A stretch of DNA of 64,000 nucleotides, from assembly GCA_023662905.1 (NCBI GenBank), contig JAMPIJ010000004.1, positions 35,936-99,935 on the forward strand. Direction: 5' to 3'. The notes below the pieces were generated by a model that saw nothing but the letters and a program-made list of their open reading frames with translations, was not told the DNA's origin and made no database searches. Below, piece by piece: positions 62,456-64,000 of the stretch (position 1 is the first letter of the stretch; every line of letters starts with the position of its first letter). Source of the DNA: Fusobacterium sp. (GTDB lineage Bacteria > Cyanobacteriota > Vampirovibrionia > Gastranaerophilales > Gastranaerophilaceae). The translations under genes were made by a program, and so were the position numbers.

Positions 62456-63619
62456 CTAAATATCCTCCTCTAAATCGAAATCGCTGTAGTCGAATTCTTC
62501 TTCATCATCATTTCCGCCACCGGCACTGACCTCAGGGAAATCATCGTTTCCACCCTCTTGTGGTTCTATAGATGAGTCGTCTTGCGCCTCATTAGAAACA
62601 GGTGCATAGTTTTCCTCAACAGGTTTCGGCGCGTGAACCTCAGTAATCTTAACGCCATATTTGTCGTTAATAATAACAAGTTCACCCGACGCAATCGGTT
62701 TATCTTCAACCGTCAACGTCACTTTGTTTTGATAAATAGAAGCCAGATCAACAACCATTCCGGCCTGAATCTTCTTCAATTCACCGAGCGTGATATCAAC
62801 AGCGTCGAAATGGCCAACCATTTCAACCTCGATACTATCCCAAATATTTATATTTTCATTTTCTGACACCTCAGAACCTCCATCATTATCAATTGGCACA
62901 ACCAAACTCAAGTTTGGCTTCAATAAAACATCAGTTTCCCAATCCCTAAAACTCAATCGCAATCTATCAGTATTGCTGTTCTCAAACACAACCATATCAT
63001 CAACTTCAAGATGTTTTACATCGTGAAGTTTAAACACCGTTCTACCGATATCAAGCCTTACAGAAATCGTACTTTGTTCAAAATGATCAACAGAAAACTC
63101 TTCCTGCACTGGAATAGCTTCGGGTTCAAGAAGAACATCCGGAAGCGTAATAACAAATCTTCCAGACTTTCCGCTCTCCTGATCAGTGAGTACAAAAACA
63201 AGATAAATTACGTCGAAATTAGTTCTTGCCAGTGTCGGCGGTGCAGGCTTCAAGAATCCTACAACAGCCCTGAACAGGCAATCATTGAACGTTGTAATTA
63301 TCTTTGTTTCCAACTCTGTCAACTTGTTCAAATCAAACGGATTATTAGGCCGTCCCAAAACCTTTTCAAGGATAAGGCCGATTGAGGTTTCGGAAATACG
63401 GAAGAACAAATCATGCTGCTTGTCAATTTTAACTTTAGTAACAAAATAAGCCGCTTTATCGACGATTGAATTCACGTTTTTGCAAACACCTAGCAGCGAG
63501 AATTTAAAATCTTGCTCAAAAAAATTGTCAAAAACATCCTGCACGACCGGCGGAAATGTTTTCTGAAACCAGTCGTACTGATATGATAAATTCTTATTAT
63601 TAACGGTTTGCGTACTCAT
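62456..63619 (-). CDS. Double-SPOA protein (FliM/FliN or SctQ-like C-ring component)
   Basis: The 387-residue protein has a N-terminal region that may resemble FliM/CheC-type folds, then two SPOA domains: about 183-255 (ISVRLDIGRTVFKLHD) and about 262-335 (EVEMVGHFDAVDITLGELKK, VTLTVEDKPIASGELVI). The last 50 residues are acidic and low-complexity. Two tandem SPOA domains in one chain resemble SctQ of non-flagellar T3SS more than a normal FliM or FliN. It heads the operon and precedes fliO by one base. Confidence 0.75.
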   Translation of the reverse strand: MSTQTVNNKNLSYQYDWFQKTFPPVVQDVFDNFFEQDFKFSLLGVCKNVNSIVDKAAYFVTKVKIDKQHDLFFRISETSIGLILEKVLGRPNNPFDLNKLTELETKIITTFNDCLFRAVVGFLKPAPPTLARTNFDVIYLVFVLTDQESGKSGRFVITLPDVLLEPEAIPVQEEFSVDHFEQSTISVRLDIGRTVFKLHDVKHLEVDDMVVFENSNTDRLRLSFRDWETDVLLKPNLSLVVPIDNDGGSEVSENENINIWDSIEVEMVGHFDAVDITLGELKKIQAGMVVDLASIYQNKVTLTVEDKPIASGELVIINDKYGVKITEVHAPKPVEENYAPVSNEAQDDSSIEPQEGGNDDFPEVSAGGGNDDEEEFDYSDFDLEEDI

Positions 63620-63851
63620 CTGTTATTCGCCCTTTGGGCATACTCTCCCAAGAATATTTTAATCCACCACAGACACGATAACAAATACTTAATAATTTTG
63701 TTACATTAATCAAGTTAGATAGAAATTAAATTATTAAGCGCGTTATATGATAAATCAATTAATTTTTTCAAATTAATATATGTTTGGGAATTGGTAACAT
63801 CAGGCAACACAAGACTCTCTTCGCGAACAGAATTTGCTAGTTTCAGGGCAA

Positions 63852-63880
63852 TTGACGAATTTCGCCAAATAGTTTATAAT
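63852..63880 (+). promoter_or_regulatory. Sigma70-type promoter of the right-edge G-tract gene
   Basis: TTGACG (63852-63857), 17-base spacer, TATAAT (63875-63880). The strong AAAGGAGG and ATG 63897 follow at once. Confidence 0.75.
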
Positions 63881-63896
63881 AACAAAGGAGGTATAT

Positions 63897-64000
63897 ATGA
63901 AAAAATCAAATCTGAAAAGCCTTGTGGCACAAGCATTCTGTCTAGGGGGGGGGGGGCTTAATTAGACCCGTGCGACTGGAGCACGAACACACGAGCCGCA
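63897..64000 (+). CDS. Start of a fifth poly-G leader gene, cut by the window edge (off frame as assembled)
   Basis: ATG 63897 follows AAAGGAGG and a -35/-10 promoter. The leader reads MKKSNLKSLVAQAFCL then 12 G from codon 17. With 12 G the frame ends in TAG two codons later; with 11 or 14 it stays open to the window edge. The basic start and length are as in the prepilin leaders, so a prepilin-like product is likely, but its body is outside the window. AATTAGACCCGTGCGA at 63960-63975 matches a word in the prepilin 2 5' UTR insertion with one mismatch. Confidence 0.6.
63945..63956 (+). repeat. Homopolymer tract G12 (candidate phase switch)
   Basis: Twelve G lie 48 bases into the gene that enters the right edge. 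Only lengths of 2 modulo 3 (11 or 14) keep the frame open. Confidence 0.85.

Overview
The window looks like chromosome from a gut-type member of the non-photosynthetic cyanobacterial lineage (Melainabacteria/Vampirovibrionia, probably Gastranaerophilales). Evidence in the sequence: a Ycf23/DUF561 gene, a family otherwise typical of cyanobacteria and plastids; two OmpR-type regulators resembling cyanobacterial RpaB; a Gram-negative envelope set (LpxB, LpxI, an LptD-like barrel protein, GT9 heptosyltransferase, AsmA-like protein); flagellar-type export genes; and orphan prepilins with the GFTMAEILLSLTIIGVV start seen repeatedly in gut melainabacterial genomes. The lineage call is recognition, not a computed placement.

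Layout. 1-6 kb: end of a possible M49 peptidase, then a leftward cluster mrnC - response regulator - histidine kinase - tadA - TIGR02757 protein - a lineage-specific gene with a 13-base G tract. 5.6-14 kb: two small exported proteins, deoC, a 55-aa ORF, a giant AsmA-like protein and a metallophosphatase. 14-18 kb: prepilin 1, second regulator, speD, prepilin 2. 18-31 kb: secA, ychF, GT9, GAF-GGDEF-HD protein, thiL, small ORF, uridine-kinase-like gene, serine protease, ycf23, prepilin 3, tuf. 31-44 kb: Xer recombinase, TPR protein, engB, comM/yifB, a lineage-specific membrane protein, then the LPS block (lpxB, lpxI, class II aldolase, lptD-like) and an M23 peptidase. 44-53 kb: STAND-like ATPase-TPR protein with rsmG, exported protein, tRNA(CAT), MerR regulator divergent from a CheR-like methyltransferase, secDF, dapA, second uridine-kinase-like gene. 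53-60 kb: a soluble FlhA-C-like protein with a P-loop kinase, M16 peptidase, and a nanE-ROK kinase-small ORF-UbiA operon. 60-64 kb: leftward flagellar export operon (double-SPOA protein, fliO, fliP, extended fliQ, exported protein, fliR), then a gene cut by the right edge.

The most notable pattern is a set of five long homopolymeric G tracts (G11-G13 on the coding strand). Each sits a few codons downstream of a convincing start codon: three orphan prepilins, one lineage-specific gene, and the gene entering the right edge. In all three prepilins the tract begins exactly at codon 11, ahead of the prepilin cleavage site, and the promoters share one architecture (TTGAC[A/T]-17 bp-[C/A]ATAAT). As assembled only prepilin 2 (G12) is in frame; the other four are off frame. 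This predicts a phase-variable set of pilin-like surface proteins switched by slipped-strand mispairing. Two further oddities are GC-rich palindromic insertions in prepilin 2 (one in the 5' UTR flanked by 9-bp direct repeats, one in the leader) and a stand-alone soluble relative of the FlhA cytoplasmic domain. No CRISPR array, rRNA, prophage or classical IS element was seen.
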